Part shown: positions 35,301 to 44,383 of the stretch, one piece after another | Position numbering within the stretch: the stretch's first letter is position 1 | How the letters are laid out: every line of letters begins with the position of its first letter | Source of the DNA: Sulfurovum zhangzhouensis | Lineage (GTDB): Bacteria > Campylobacterota > Campylobacteria > Campylobacterales > Sulfurovaceae | Reading direction: 5' to 3' | DNA: 64,000 nt | Assembly: GCF_030347965.1 (NCBI RefSeq) | Contig: NZ_JAQIBD010000004.1 | Location: 1-64,000, forward strand | The notes under the pieces: generated by a model | What the model saw: the letters and a program-made list of their open reading frames with translations, nothing else | The model's database searches: none | Told to the model about the DNA's origin: nothing | Program-made: the position numbers and the translations under genes

Positions 35301-37313
35301 TTACTTCAAAAAGCCTTTTAAGAGACCTTTTACGTTATCGCCTCCTCCGTCTTTTAACTTCTTATCCAGGAGATTATCTACTTTTCCATCAATCTTGGAT
35401 TTGAGGAGTGCAGAAGTATCCAGTGCTACTTTTGGCCGATTCAGTGTCCCTGTGATCTTTCCTTTTAATGCTTTGTCCTTGTATCTCATATCTACAGAGG
35501 CATTGATCTGCTCACTTCTTTTGTCCAAAGTACCGTCAACTATCTTGAGATGACTAATAGGATTTTGTGCAATAAAATCAAAGTTAAACCTTGTCGGGGA
35601 TATTGTCGATACAAAAGTAGCTTGGTTGTAACGCTCTTGTGTCAAATCTATTTGCAGCAACTGTTTCAGCAGAATTGTAAGCTGATTTGGCAGGATACGT
35701 GCACTGTCAAGCTTTGCATCTACCCTACCTCTTTGTGTGGCAAAGTTATAGTCTACTTGTGCTTCGCTCAGTGCTTCAAGCACTTGCGGATAACCAAGCA
35801 TATACATCACCTTGGATACAGTAGCACCATGAACGTCTGCTTTGATCTGCTCGTTGACAAGCTTGTATGAAACACTACCGTCAAACTCTTTACCCTCGCC
35901 GGTAATAACAAGATCTTTTTGTTTACTTATTTCCCCCCTAAAGTCCATATCCCCTCTATATTCTTTCTCCGTCAAGGGCTGAAGCTTTCTTAGGTCGGGG
36001 ATGTAAAAATGATACGATGAGTGTAATGCCCCCGGAGCGATATCATATACCATATCCGGCATACTGAGGTTGGCCATTGTGGTATCAAGCTTTGTTTGGG
36101 CATAAACTTTATGGTCTTTGATCTTCCCATTTGCAGATATATCATAGTTGAACTGCTTTCCTAGGTTTACATCCAATTCCTTTTTGACGACAGAACTCTC
36201 TGCACCTCCACTACTTTTAAGATCAAATTTTCCGGAAAGATCGCGCAGCTGGGAAAGATATACATTAGCAGAGAGTTTTCCGCTAGCATACCCGGGTGAT
36301 CCAATCATTTTCAAGAAATTCGAAGCCTCTACATCTTTCAGTGTAGCATTCAGAGCACCATTCTCATAATAAAACCTGCTTTCCCCGCCTAGAGAATGTG
36401 TCATACCTGTAGCACTGACTTTCTCTCCATTGAGTAAGACATTACCAGCCAGTTTAAGTTTTCCTTCTATTGGTGCTTGTACCACATTTTTAAGTTGGGT
36501 CATATCAGGGATATCCAATAAATAGTCGCTCTCTAGTTTCTTCGCTTGTAGATGATAACGGGTCTCACTCAATGTAAGCGTTGCCAATGATGTAAGGATT
36601 TCTCCCTTTGCCAGGAGTGTATCCCCTTGTGCATTAGCAGTGATGTTGGCTTGCAGTGAGGTATCTGAAGGCAGTGCAATATTGTACTGCTGCTTAATTG
36701 CCTTTGCATCGATCCAGCCATCTTTGATCTCTAGATGAGCTTCTCCCTGAGGATGACTCGGATCAAGAGTAGGCATATTCACATTTACGCTCATATGTCC
36801 CTTGGCATAAGGTCTTTCACCTGCAAGTACAAGTATCTCGGCAATACTTGCCTCTTTGAGATACAACTTTATGTTCCGTGGCTGATTCTCATGAAAATTC
36901 AGATCATAGTGAATATCGGAAGCAAAAGCTTCACCGCTTCCAGTGATATGCATATCCTCCATACGGCCTGTAGCTTTTCCCTGTATGTGCAGTGGTTTAT
37001 CGATCGTAAACTCTTGGCTTTGTATCTTTTGCGCATCCAAAGTATATGCGACATCAAAACTTTGATCAAACAGGTCGATAGGCCCCTCGGCCACGACATC
37101 AACCGAGTCATTCACTTTTGCAACTGCTGTCACAAATCCCGGTTTCAGTGACAGCTTCACAATCTCAACTTTGGCACCCTCTACATTATCCTTCAACTGA
37201 GCATTGATATAAGGCAGGAAAAGGGCATTCCCGCTTGGGGTAAAGGCCACAAAGAACACACTGCCCAGCAAGGCAGCAATCAGTAGTATAAAAATGACAA
37301 TTTTGTTCATCAT
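35301..37313 (-). CDS. AsmA-like exported protein
   Basis: A 670-residue protein with one N-terminal membrane helix (4-24) and a long strand-rich periplasmic part with many repeated motifs of the AsmA/YhdP/TamB type (GKATGRMEDMHITGSGE, GKLKLAGNVLLNGEKV, GKITGTLNRPKVALD near the C-terminus). AsmA-like proteins form hydrophobic bridges that carry phospholipids to the outer membrane. It starts 24 bp after the RND pump gene and is probably co-transcribed with it; the link between the two is not known. Confidence 0.75.
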   Translation of the reverse strand: MMNKIVIFILLIAALLGSVFFVAFTPSGNALFLPYINAQLKDNVEGAKVEIVKLSLKPGFVTAVAKVNDSVDVVAEGPIDLFDQSFDVAYTLDAQKIQSQEFTIDKPLHIQGKATGRMEDMHITGSGEAFASDIHYDLNFHENQPRNIKLYLKEASIAEILVLAGERPYAKGHMSVNVNMPTLDPSHPQGEAHLEIKDGWIDAKAIKQQYNIALPSDTSLQANITANAQGDTLLAKGEILTSLATLTLSETRYHLQAKKLESDYLLDIPDMTQLKNVVQAPIEGKLKLAGNVLLNGEKVSATGMTHSLGGESRFYYENGALNATLKDVEASNFLKMIGSPGYASGKLSANVYLSQLRDLSGKFDLKSSGGAESSVVKKELDVNLGKQFNYDISANGKIKDHKVYAQTKLDTTMANLSMPDMVYDIAPGALHSSYHFYIPDLRKLQPLTEKEYRGDMDFRGEISKQKDLVITGEGKEFDGSVSYKLVNEQIKADVHGATVSKVMYMLGYPQVLEALSEAQVDYNFATQRGRVDAKLDSARILPNQLTILLKQLLQIDLTQERYNQATFVSTISPTRFNFDFIAQNPISHLKIVDGTLDKRSEQINASVDMRYKDKALKGKITGTLNRPKVALDTSALLKSKIDGKVDNLLDKKLKDGGGDNVKGLLKGFLK

Positions 37314-37336
37314 TACACCCCCTCTTTTTTTCTATA

Positions 37337-40300
37337 TTACTCTCTTGTTGGTTTGATCTTGTTGACAACAGCATAAAGAGCCGGAAGGTAGACAAGGTTT
37401 AGTACCGTACCCCATAGAAGTCCAAATCCAAGTGATATTGCTATAGGCTGTAAGATCACCGCCTGCCCTGTTGCATAGAAGATCAGTGTAAAGAGCCCCA
37501 AAAACGTCGTAATAGAAGTGATCAAAATCGGTCTGAGCCTTAACTTGGCCCTCTCGTAGAAAGTCTCAGCGTTATGTGTACCGTGAAGGAAGTCCAGCAT
37601 AATGATCCCGTCATTGATAACAACTCCGGCAAGTCCCAGCATACCTATCACTGATGGCATCGAAAGATTGATATCCAAAATTAGATGCCCTAACAGTGCG
37701 CCCAACAATGAGAATGGGATCACCGACATTACCATCAGAGCATAACGGATACGAGGAAAAATAAAGAGCAAAGCAATCAAGATCAAAAAGAGTGCGATTA
37801 GTACAGCCTTTTTCATATCATCCTTCAACTGCTGGTTCTTCTCACTTTCACCTTGGAGCGTGACTTTGATCCCCTGTTTTCTGAGCTCATCAAGCAGAGG
37901 TTCGATCTCTTTGAGTACCTCTACAGGTGTAGTCTCTTTTTTATTCACATTGGCAAAGATAGACTTAACAATGTTTCCATTGTACTTTTCAATTTTTTCA
38001 TAGGCTCTGATCTTTTCAATCTCTGCAATCTGTGTCAGTTTAACAAACGACCCGTCCGGGGTAGGGATCATGAAGTTCAGTAAAGTATCCTCAGAGTCTT
38101 TACCCAGAGCACGTGTTCGTATCTCCATTACCCCTGATTCTCCAAAGGTCATCGCTTTACGGCTGTCCAAAAAATAACCTGCTAAGGTCTTGGCCACCAT
38201 ACTCTCACTCAGTCCCAGTTGCTCACCATAGTCATTGATACGCAGCTTGTACTCTTTTTTACCCAATTGGGCATTGTCTGTAACATCCTTAACATGCGGT
38301 ATCGTCTCAAGTTTTGTTTCGATCTTTGTTATCGCTTCAGCGATCTTTTGACTCTCTTTGCTGCTCAAATTGATCTTGATATCACTTTTAATAAGTCCCG
38401 GTTTCTGCTCTTTGACCCCTAGCTCTTCAAGCCCATATTTTTCCTTTAGAGGCTCGATCTCTTGTTTTAACATCTGTGCTATCTCATAAGTATGATATTT
38501 TCTGATACGTTCAGGATCATTAAAATTAAATTCAAAAGTTAAAATAGGATTCACTAATGCATCTATAAAGTTCTGAGGTTCCATATCATAAAGCTCCATG
38601 GTAATATAAAGCAGATTATCTCCCTGCTCACTTTCCCCTGAGAGCGCTACCCTGCTTCCTGCGACTGTGGATGTTGCCTTGAGGGCATATTCGTCTTTAT
38701 GCTCGATCACAAACTTTTCAATCTCCTCAGCGATCTTCTGTGTCTCCTCGATAGGTGTATCGATGTTGGCTTTCCCTGAAATATACAGATAATTCCCGTC
38801 AAAACTCGGGAAGAACTGGAAGTTGAGCATCTTGACAGTAAAGATGGTCAAAATAGGGATCAACACGACAAAAGTGAACAGGAAGGTATACTTGTAATGG
38901 ATCACTTTATGCAGAAGCGACTCATACATGTCCTGAAATTTGGTCCAATCGATCATATTTTTTTGTTTTATCAGTATCTCTTCAGAATGCAGCGGCAAAA
39001 ACAAAAAGCTCTCTATCAGAGAACCTATCAATATCATGATCACTGCTATAGGGATCAATATGATAAAGTTCTTGATCTCACCTGTCATCATGAAAAGAGG
39101 CAAAAATGCCGCAATCGTTGTCAATGTTGCCAAAGAGACCGGCAGAAGCATCTCTTTTACACCTCGTAAAACAGCTTCTCTTTTCTCTACTCCCTGATTG
39201 ATATATCGCTGGATATTTTCACCGACTACAATCGCATCATCCACAACAATACCAATTACTATCAGCCCGCCAAGCAAAGAGACAATGTTGATCGAATAGC
39301 CCATAAAGTAGATAAAGATCAATCCCACGGCAAAAGAGATCGGAATACCCATTGCCACTACCGTAGCGATACGGACATTGATCAGCAGCGCCATTGAAGC
39401 AAATACTAGGATCAACCCAAACAGAAGATTAGAGATAACGACATTCAACCTGTCTTTGACCGGTTTTGACGTATCCTGGTAGAAATCAAAATAGACCTTC
39501 GGATACTCCTTGGAGAGTGTATTTTCAGCAAACTCCCGGAGTGTCTGAGAGAGCTCGATCGCATTTCCCTCTGCACCCTTTGAGATCATCAGTGTCATAT
39601 TGCGGCGGCCGTTAAAGGTAGAGAGCGTTTGATCCTGAGGATAAGTGATCTCTATGTTCGCGATATCTCCCAGTCTTACTTGATGTTCTCCCACTTTTAT
39701 CAGTGCAGATTCCCACTCTTCCTTTCCGTCTTTACCATGTACCGTGGAAAGGAAGATATAATTCCCGCTCTCTTTGATATCCCCTATCGGATAGATATAA
39801 GAGAGATTTGAAACTGCAGAGATCACCGCTGATGGATCAAGCCCGTAAGCACGCACCTGATCTTTTTGCAGCTGAATAGATACTTCTTGGTCAGCATCTC
39901 CATAGATATTTACTTCACTGATGTACGGTAATCTTGCGATTTTTGACTTAATCTCTTTTGCTCGCTCGATCAGCTCACCCTTGCTGAGTTTCTCACTAGA
40001 AAGGGATAAGCTAATTAGAGGTCTGTTGTGATTGAGTATCTGTGCAGTGGGTTCCACCATATCAGAAGGCAGGTACTGTCTGCTTCTAGCAATGGCATCT
40101 TTGGCTTTGTCCAACGCATCACTTTTATCTGCACCGTTTTCCAGGTTGATGGTGATAGAGAAAGTTCCCGGAAGGATCAGCGTCTCTATGCTCTCTACAC
40201 CTGTGATGTCACCTAACTCATCTTCGATATCCCGTACCGCCATCTTGTCAAGATTTTCTGCACTTGCCCCGCTGTACGCTCCGGCGATAGAGATCTTATC

Positions 40301-40429
40301 CAATGTAATCTCTGGAAAAAGTTCTTTTGGAATATTTTGATAGGCATTGATCCCAAGAAAAAGAAGAAAAAAGAGTAATACATAATTTAGCCTTTTATTA
40401 TGTAAAAAATACTCTATAATCCTCATCAT
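37337..40429 (-). CDS. RND-family efflux transporter, inner-membrane subunit
   Basis: A 1030-residue RND permease with twelve predicted helices and two large periplasmic loops. The TM4 motif GIVVDDAIVVGENIQR contains the paired Asp of proton-driven pumps, and NDGIIMLDFLHG is the TM10 equivalent. It begins MMRIIEYFLHNKR. It lacks an adjacent membrane-fusion protein or TolC gene, unlike most RND systems, and is followed by the AsmA-like gene. The substrate is unknown: drugs, lipids or hydrophobic compounds are all possible. A TATAAT promoter lies about 30 bp upstream. Confidence 0.92.
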   Translation of the reverse strand: MMRIIEYFLHNKRLNYVLLFFLLFLGINAYQNIPKELFPEITLDKISIAGAYSGASAENLDKMAVRDIEDELGDITGVESIETLILPGTFSITINLENGADKSDALDKAKDAIARSRQYLPSDMVEPTAQILNHNRPLISLSLSSEKLSKGELIERAKEIKSKIARLPYISEVNIYGDADQEVSIQLQKDQVRAYGLDPSAVISAVSNLSYIYPIGDIKESGNYIFLSTVHGKDGKEEWESALIKVGEHQVRLGDIANIEITYPQDQTLSTFNGRRNMTLMISKGAEGNAIELSQTLREFAENTLSKEYPKVYFDFYQDTSKPVKDRLNVVISNLLFGLILVFASMALLINVRIATVVAMGIPISFAVGLIFIYFMGYSINIVSLLGGLIVIGIVVDDAIVVGENIQRYINQGVEKREAVLRGVKEMLLPVSLATLTTIAAFLPLFMMTGEIKNFIILIPIAVIMILIGSLIESFLFLPLHSEEILIKQKNMIDWTKFQDMYESLLHKVIHYKYTFLFTFVVLIPILTIFTVKMLNFQFFPSFDGNYLYISGKANIDTPIEETQKIAEEIEKFVIEHKDEYALKATSTVAGSRVALSGESEQGDNLLYITMELYDMEPQNFIDALVNPILTFEFNFNDPERIRKYHTYEIAQMLKQEIEPLKEKYGLEELGVKEQKPGLIKSDIKINLSSKESQKIAEAITKIETKLETIPHVKDVTDNAQLGKKEYKLRINDYGEQLGLSESMVAKTLAGYFLDSRKAMTFGESGVMEIRTRALGKDSEDTLLNFMIPTPDGSFVKLTQIAEIEKIRAYEKIEKYNGNIVKSIFANVNKKETTPVEVLKEIEPLLDELRKQGIKVTLQGESEKNQQLKDDMKKAVLIALFLILIALLFIFPRIRYALMVMSVIPFSLLGALLGHLILDINLSMPSVIGMLGLAGVVINDGIIMLDFLHGTHNAETFYERAKLRLRPILITSITTFLGLFTLIFYATGQAVILQPIAISLGFGLLWGTVLNLVYLPALYAVVNKIKPTRE

Positions 40430-40459
40430 CTACGATCCTTTTGCTCTAAAAATTGGTGC

Positions 40460-40465
40460 ATTATA
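40460..40465 (-). promoter_or_regulatory. -10 box of the RND/AsmA operon
   Basis: TATAAT within GGGTATAATGCACC on the minus strand, about 31 bp before the ATG at 40429. No distinct -35. Confidence 0.6.
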
Positions 40466-40604
40466 CCCGTCCAGCCGTCTTCTTGTCAACAATAGATATG
40501 ATAGCGGCACAGGATTTTTAAAATCAAAGTAAACCCAAAGTAAACCCAATATGATTTATAATATACTAATGCCAGATATAAATCATACAAACAAGGTGAT
40601 TCAC

Positions 40605-41075
40605 ATGAACAAATTATCGTTTTTATTCTTATTTTTACTTGTCTTTCTTTTCAATGGTTGTAATAGTACAACATCAGGCACCTTGAGCCCCCAAAAACGT
40701 GTAGTTGACGTGAAAAAAGATTACTATACCGGTGGTATGTTGCGCTCTGAGTTTTTTATGTATGACAAGACAGGGATGAACGGTTTACGTAAAATGTATG
40801 GATATAAAGGCTCACTCCTCTCAAAAGTAGAGATCCAAAACGGTGTTCCGAATGGGAACGAGACACTCTATGATGATGAAGGGCGTGTTCGTTTAGTAAA
40901 GCCCTATGTAAATGGAAGGATCGACGGTGTTGCAACAGTTTACTATGATAACGGCACACCTAAAATGACCATTACCTATGTAAAAGGTGTCAAACATGGA
41001 CCTGCCGCAAAGTATAACCCTGATGGTTCTGTTTTTGAAAAGAAGATGTTTCAGCACGGAAAGGCTATAAACTAA
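40605..41075 (+). CDS. Lipoprotein with YwqK/MORN-like repeats
   Basis: The start was placed at ATG 40605, after AAGGTGATTCAC, because it gives a proper lipoprotein signal (FLFNGC, Cys19); an earlier in-frame ATG at 40551 would add 18 non-signal residues. The 156-residue product has four MORN-like repeats (YYTGGMLRSEF, GVPNGNETLYDDEG, GRIDGVATVYYDNG, GVKHGPAAKYNPDG). Such repeats occur in the YwqK-type family, sometimes labelled antitoxin; no toxin gene is adjacent, so that label is not used. It is 6 bp before the protease gene. Confidence 0.75.
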   Translation: MNKLSFLFLFLLVFLFNGCNSTTSGTLSPQKRVVDVKKDYYTGGMLRSEFFMYDKTGMNGLRKMYGYKGSLLSKVEIQNGVPNGNETLYDDEGRVRLVKPYVNGRIDGVATVYYDNGTPKMTITYVKGVKHGPAAKYNPDGSVFEKKMFQHGKAIN

Positions 41076-41081
41076 ACCTAT

Positions 41082-41753
41082 ATGCTTTCTCTTCTGCCTC
41101 ACTATACCCATATTGTCAATCCCAGGTTAAAACATGTCTACCTCAAGTTTGATGAGAAGGGTAATCTCATCATTAAATCACCTAAGATATCACAACGTCG
41201 GATTGAACAGATACTGCTGAAGAAGTCTGCATGGATCAATCGTGCACGAGAGAAGATAGCATCTCAAAAAGCAAAATGTGTAGACTTTTCAGAAAACAGT
41301 GAACTCTACTACTTTGGAACACCCTACCCCCTTCATCTTATAGCACATAAGAAACAAAGGACTACACTGCTCTTTGAAAAAGAATGTTTCACACTGATGT
41401 ATCATAATTATGACGAAGCATTGTTTGAACAGCATGTCAATCGATTCTATAAAGTACAAGCACAAAAGGTGATCCCTCCGCTTGTTGAAAAATGGGCACA
41501 AAGAATGCAGCTTTCACCAACAAAGATCACATTTAGAAAAACAAAGCGTCAATGGGGAAGCTGTTCGGCTAGAAATGCTTTATCCTTTAATACCATGATG
41601 ATGAAACTGCCTCAAAATGTGATAGAATACATCATCGTTCACGAACTGGCGCATATCTCACATAAACACCACCAAAAGCCATTTTGGGATCTGGTAGCCA
41701 AACACCTGCCAGAGTATAAAATGCATATCGCCACACTCAAAACCTATAGATAA
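41082..41753 (+). CDS. YgjP-like (DUF45) metallopeptidase
   Basis: A 223-residue protein with the zinc motif HELAH (187-191) and a third ligand His197 (HHQKPFW), the signature of the DUF45/YgjP gluzincin-like group. Upstream are KTKRQWGSCSARNALSFN and PQNVIEYIIVHELAH, both typical. The family is poorly characterised, with zinc protease folding and roles near restriction or repair systems in some genomes. No signal peptide is seen. It precedes a small zinc-ribbon membrane protein gene. Confidence 0.88.
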   Translation: MLSLLPHYTHIVNPRLKHVYLKFDEKGNLIIKSPKISQRRIEQILLKKSAWINRAREKIASQKAKCVDFSENSELYYFGTPYPLHLIAHKKQRTTLLFEKECFTLMYHNYDEALFEQHVNRFYKVQAQKVIPPLVEKWAQRMQLSPTKITFRKTKRQWGSCSARNALSFNTMMMKLPQNVIEYIIVHELAHISHKHHQKPFWDLVAKHLPEYKMHIATLKTYR

Positions 41754-41763
41754 AGGATCAGGA

Positions 41764-42021
41764 ATGGATACCCTCTATGTCGTACTTTTTATGCTTATTA
41801 TTCTTATGGGGTCAGTAATAGGCTATATCTACTATCTCAAAGAAAAGAAAGCACAGCTTGATGCTATCAAAAGAGGGTTTTGTCCATCCTGCAGACAAAA
41901 TACGATTGAGATCACAGATCAACGTTCAAGCGGATGCTGCGGACCTAAGATGATCACGTTTGAGTGTAATAGTTGCGGCTATACCAACACATTCTCCATC
42001 GAACAGGGATGCGGGATCTAG
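41764..42021 (+). CDS. Small membrane protein with zinc-ribbon-like cysteines
   Basis: An 85-residue protein with one N-terminal membrane helix (4-24), a charged linker and two CxxC pairs (CPSC 40-43, CNSC 68-71) framing CCGPK, a zinc-ribbon-like layout. ATG follows AAAGGATCAGGA. Encoded 10 bp after the YgjP-like gene and probably in its operon. The family is not recognised. Confidence 0.65.
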   Translation: MDTLYVVLFMLIILMGSVIGYIYYLKEKKAQLDAIKRGFCPSCRQNTIEITDQRSSGCCGPKMITFECNSCGYTNTFSIEQGCGI

Positions 42022-42082
42022 CAGTTGACATCTCATTATTATCCTGATATAACGTTGCAATCATAAAGCATAAAGGTAAGTA

Positions 42083-42547
42083 ATGCAATTTAGTACCAGA
42101 TCATTGAGTTTTTCAATTCAGCCCTATCAACCAGGCATCAGACCACCTGTCACCAAACCTAACCCTGAGTTTCTTCAGGATATAGGAGAAGAAGGAATGC
42201 GGGCACTTCTTCAGAGGTTCTATACAAAACTTCACCAAAGTCCCATCAAAGAGATATTCCCTCCGACACTTAAAGAGATGCAAGAGGCAGGCGATACTTC
42301 TGCAGATTTTTTCATACAGATCTGTGGAGGACCTGCTTATTTCAATCAAAAGCGCGGTGCACCACATATGGTCAATCGTCATGCCCCATTTACCATCACT
42401 CCCGAGACGCGTTTACATTGGCTGGAACTTTTTAAAGAAGCCCTTCAGCCGATCATTGAAGAAAAGCAAAGCAGTGATGCCAACATCCAAAGCTTTTGGG
42501 ACTACCTCAACATCTTTTCACTTTGGATGGTCAACACACAGGCTTAG
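42083..42547 (+). CDS. Truncated haemoglobin, group II-like
   Basis: A 154-residue globin with a 25-residue N-terminal extension. The RGAPHMVNRHAPF segment holds the proximal His100, and Trp113 (HW) matches the G8 tryptophan of group II truncated haemoglobins; CGGPAYF lies before it. Such proteins bind O2 or NO and help with nitrosative stress or oxygen delivery. It is a single gene convergent with the methionine-sulfoxide-reductase gene; the two ends overlap by 4 nt. Confidence 0.87.
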   Translation: MQFSTRSLSFSIQPYQPGIRPPVTKPNPEFLQDIGEEGMRALLQRFYTKLHQSPIKEIFPPTLKEMQEAGDTSADFFIQICGGPAYFNQKRGAPHMVNRHAPFTITPETRLHWLELFKEALQPIIEEKQSSDANIQSFWDYLNIFSLWMVNTQA

Positions 42548-43488
42548 TCAAAACGCTTAACGCGTCTATGACAATAAGGGGTTGTCCCTTTATGCTTGTA
42601 GTAGTCCTGATGGTACTCTTCGGCCTTATAAAACGGTGCGGCATTAAGTACCTTGGTAGCTATCTTATACCCTTTCTTCTCAAGTACTCCTATCAATTTA
42701 TTGACAACTTTACGTTCTTTGTCATTATTGACAAAAACAGCAGAGTAGTATTGACTACCGATATCCGGTCCCTGTCCATCCACCTGGGTTGGATCATGTA
42801 TCTCAAAAAAGGTTTTAGCCAAAGTTTCATACGAGACCTGTGCCGGATCATAGATCACTTCAACTGTCTCAATGTGCCCTGTATCACCGCGTACTACATC
42901 GTAATATCCTGGATTTTTGACATTTCCGCCCATGAATCCAGAGCGTACCTCGATCACTCCTTTAACCTGCTCCATATAGTACTCTACGCCCCAAAAGCAT
43001 CCTCCCGCAAAGTAGGCTTTTGCCTTCTCTTGCACGTCACTTTTCTTTTTGTCAAAGGTTAGGGATATAGAGTTGACACAATGGCGGGTATTTTTGTCGG
43101 TATAACCTTCTCCTTTGAATACATGTCCCAAATGTGACCCGCAAGTTGCACAGACGATCTCCGTACGCATCCCGTCTTTATCGGCTACTTCTTTGATCGC
43201 TCCGGGTATGGCATTATCAAAACTCGGCCAGCCGCAGTGGGATTCAAACTTGTCTGAAGAGCGGAACAAAGGGGCATTACATACTTTACAACGATAGATA
43301 CCATCCTCTTTGGTATAGACATACTCTCCTGTATATGCTCTTTCTGTTCCCTTATTGATCAACACATACTTTTCAAACTCACTAAGCCTCTCTACATTGC
43401 TCTTCCATGGTTTCATTGAGACGGGCATTTCCGTAGCTATACTCACTGTAACGAGCGCTGAAAGTAAGAAGAATATCATTATTCTCAT
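42544..43488 (-). CDS. Exported MsrB-MsrA fusion, methionine sulfoxide reductase
   Basis: Start at ATG 43488, after AAAGGAATGCT, gives a 314-residue protein with a signal peptide (about 1-19); the frame extends further upstream without a ribosome site. The MsrB part (about 35-148) has zinc Cys67/Cys70/Cys113/Cys116 and catalytic Cys137 (RHCVNS). The MsrA part (about 157-314) has Cys164 in GCFWG. Together they reduce both R- and S-methionine sulfoxide, here in the periplasm. The order B then A is the reverse of several known fusions. The electron donor is not in the window. Confidence 0.92.
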   Translation of the reverse strand: MRIMIFFLLSALVTVSIATEMPVSMKPWKSNVERLSEFEKYVLINKGTERAYTGEYVYTKEDGIYRCKVCNAPLFRSSDKFESHCGWPSFDNAIPGAIKEVADKDGMRTEIVCATCGSHLGHVFKGEGYTDKNTRHCVNSISLTFDKKKSDVQEKAKAYFAGGCFWGVEYYMEQVKGVIEVRSGFMGGNVKNPGYYDVVRGDTGHIETVEVIYDPAQVSYETLAKTFFEIHDPTQVDGQGPDIGSQYYSAVFVNNDKERKVVNKLIGVLEKKGYKIATKVLNAAPFYKAEEYHQDYYKHKGTTPYCHRRVKRFD

Positions 43489-43637
43489 AGCATTCCTTTT
43501 TTTGCAAATAATAACTGTACATCGTGCAGTCTCAATGTACTCATACCATATTATCATTGTCTGATCACAACCAGAATGATATTGCATATATGTTAATAGA
43601 GTTGAATCTTTATGAGAAATATGAAGAGAAAAGAAGT

Positions 43638-43664
43638 ACTGGGGAGCCCTAAAAGCTCTCCAGT
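43638..43664 (-). terminator. Intrinsic terminator after the outer-membrane barrel gene
   Basis: A 10-bp stem with one mismatch (ACTGGAGAGC and GCTCCCCAGT) located 7-33 bp after the stop, then a pyrimidine-rich tail (ACTTCTTTTCTC) on the minus strand. Confidence 0.7.
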
Positions 43665-43670
43665 AAAATA

Positions 43671-44369
43671 TTAAAAGTCGTAAGTAACCCCAAAACTGAC
43701 AATATTGGATCTGTATTTTACCGGCCCTTGGTCATGGAGAAGGTTCTGATAATCAACCCATAATCCCCATTCAACTTCCTGATCACCATGTCCGTCAAAA
43801 GGTCTGTCAAACTCCGGTACCCCGTTTACACTATTTTTATAATGTTCATAATCATCCTCTTTGGAGGAGAGATCATACTCCAAACCGATACCGGCACTGA
43901 ATCCATTATGTGAAAAGGTTTCGTGTATCCCATCACAGTTTGTATCAACTTCGGTATGTCCATAACCTAAAAGACCGTACAGGTTGAATCTCTCACTTAA
44001 CGGTATTTGCGGTTTCAGGTAGAGTCCATAATGTTCTGTATTAAAGAAAGCATCCAGAACACTGGCATTGAGATAACGTGCTTCAATCCCAAAGTATTGA
44101 TTGAAATCATACCCTAATCTTACGATACCACCCCAGTTATCATCTTCTGTTCTGACTATATCTCTTATATTTCCTTGAAGGTCATAACAGTAACAGTCTC
44201 GGGTGACATTTGCCCAAACCAGACCAACCCCGATGTACCAAGGGTTAATATCAGCTTCTTTTATCTCAGCCACAGGCGAAACTGCAGGAGCAACCATTTT
44301 TCCTCCTGCATAGACTGAACTGATAGACAAAAGAGTAGTGAGTGTCGCTGCTTTAATGATCGTTTTCAT
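43671..44369 (-). CDS. Outer-membrane beta-barrel protein (OmpA/opacity-like)
   Basis: A 232-residue protein with a signal peptide (1-21, VYAGG). The mature part has eight-strand barrel features: WYIGVGLVWANV near the N-terminus, RLGYDFNQYFGIEARYL, LYGLLGYGHTEV, and the terminal strand IVSFGVTYDF ending in Phe, as outer-membrane proteins do. It lies 14 bp after the giant surface protein gene and is probably co-transcribed. It may act as an anchor or partner of that protein; this is inference. Confidence 0.82.
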   Translation of the reverse strand: MKTIIKAATLTTLLSISSVYAGGKMVAPAVSPVAEIKEADINPWYIGVGLVWANVTRDCYCYDLQGNIRDIVRTEDDNWGGIVRLGYDFNQYFGIEARYLNASVLDAFFNTEHYGLYLKPQIPLSERFNLYGLLGYGHTEVDTNCDGIHETFSHNGFSAGIGLEYDLSSKEDDYEHYKNSVNGVPEFDRPFDGHGDQEVEWGLWVDYQNLLHDQGPVKYRSNIVSFGVTYDF

Positions 44370-44383
44370 TATTCCTTCCTCCC

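Noticed and set aside
40605-41075. Toxin-antitoxin module (YwqK-type antitoxin)
   Set aside because: The protein is a secreted lipoprotein with MORN-like repeats and no toxin gene is adjacent.
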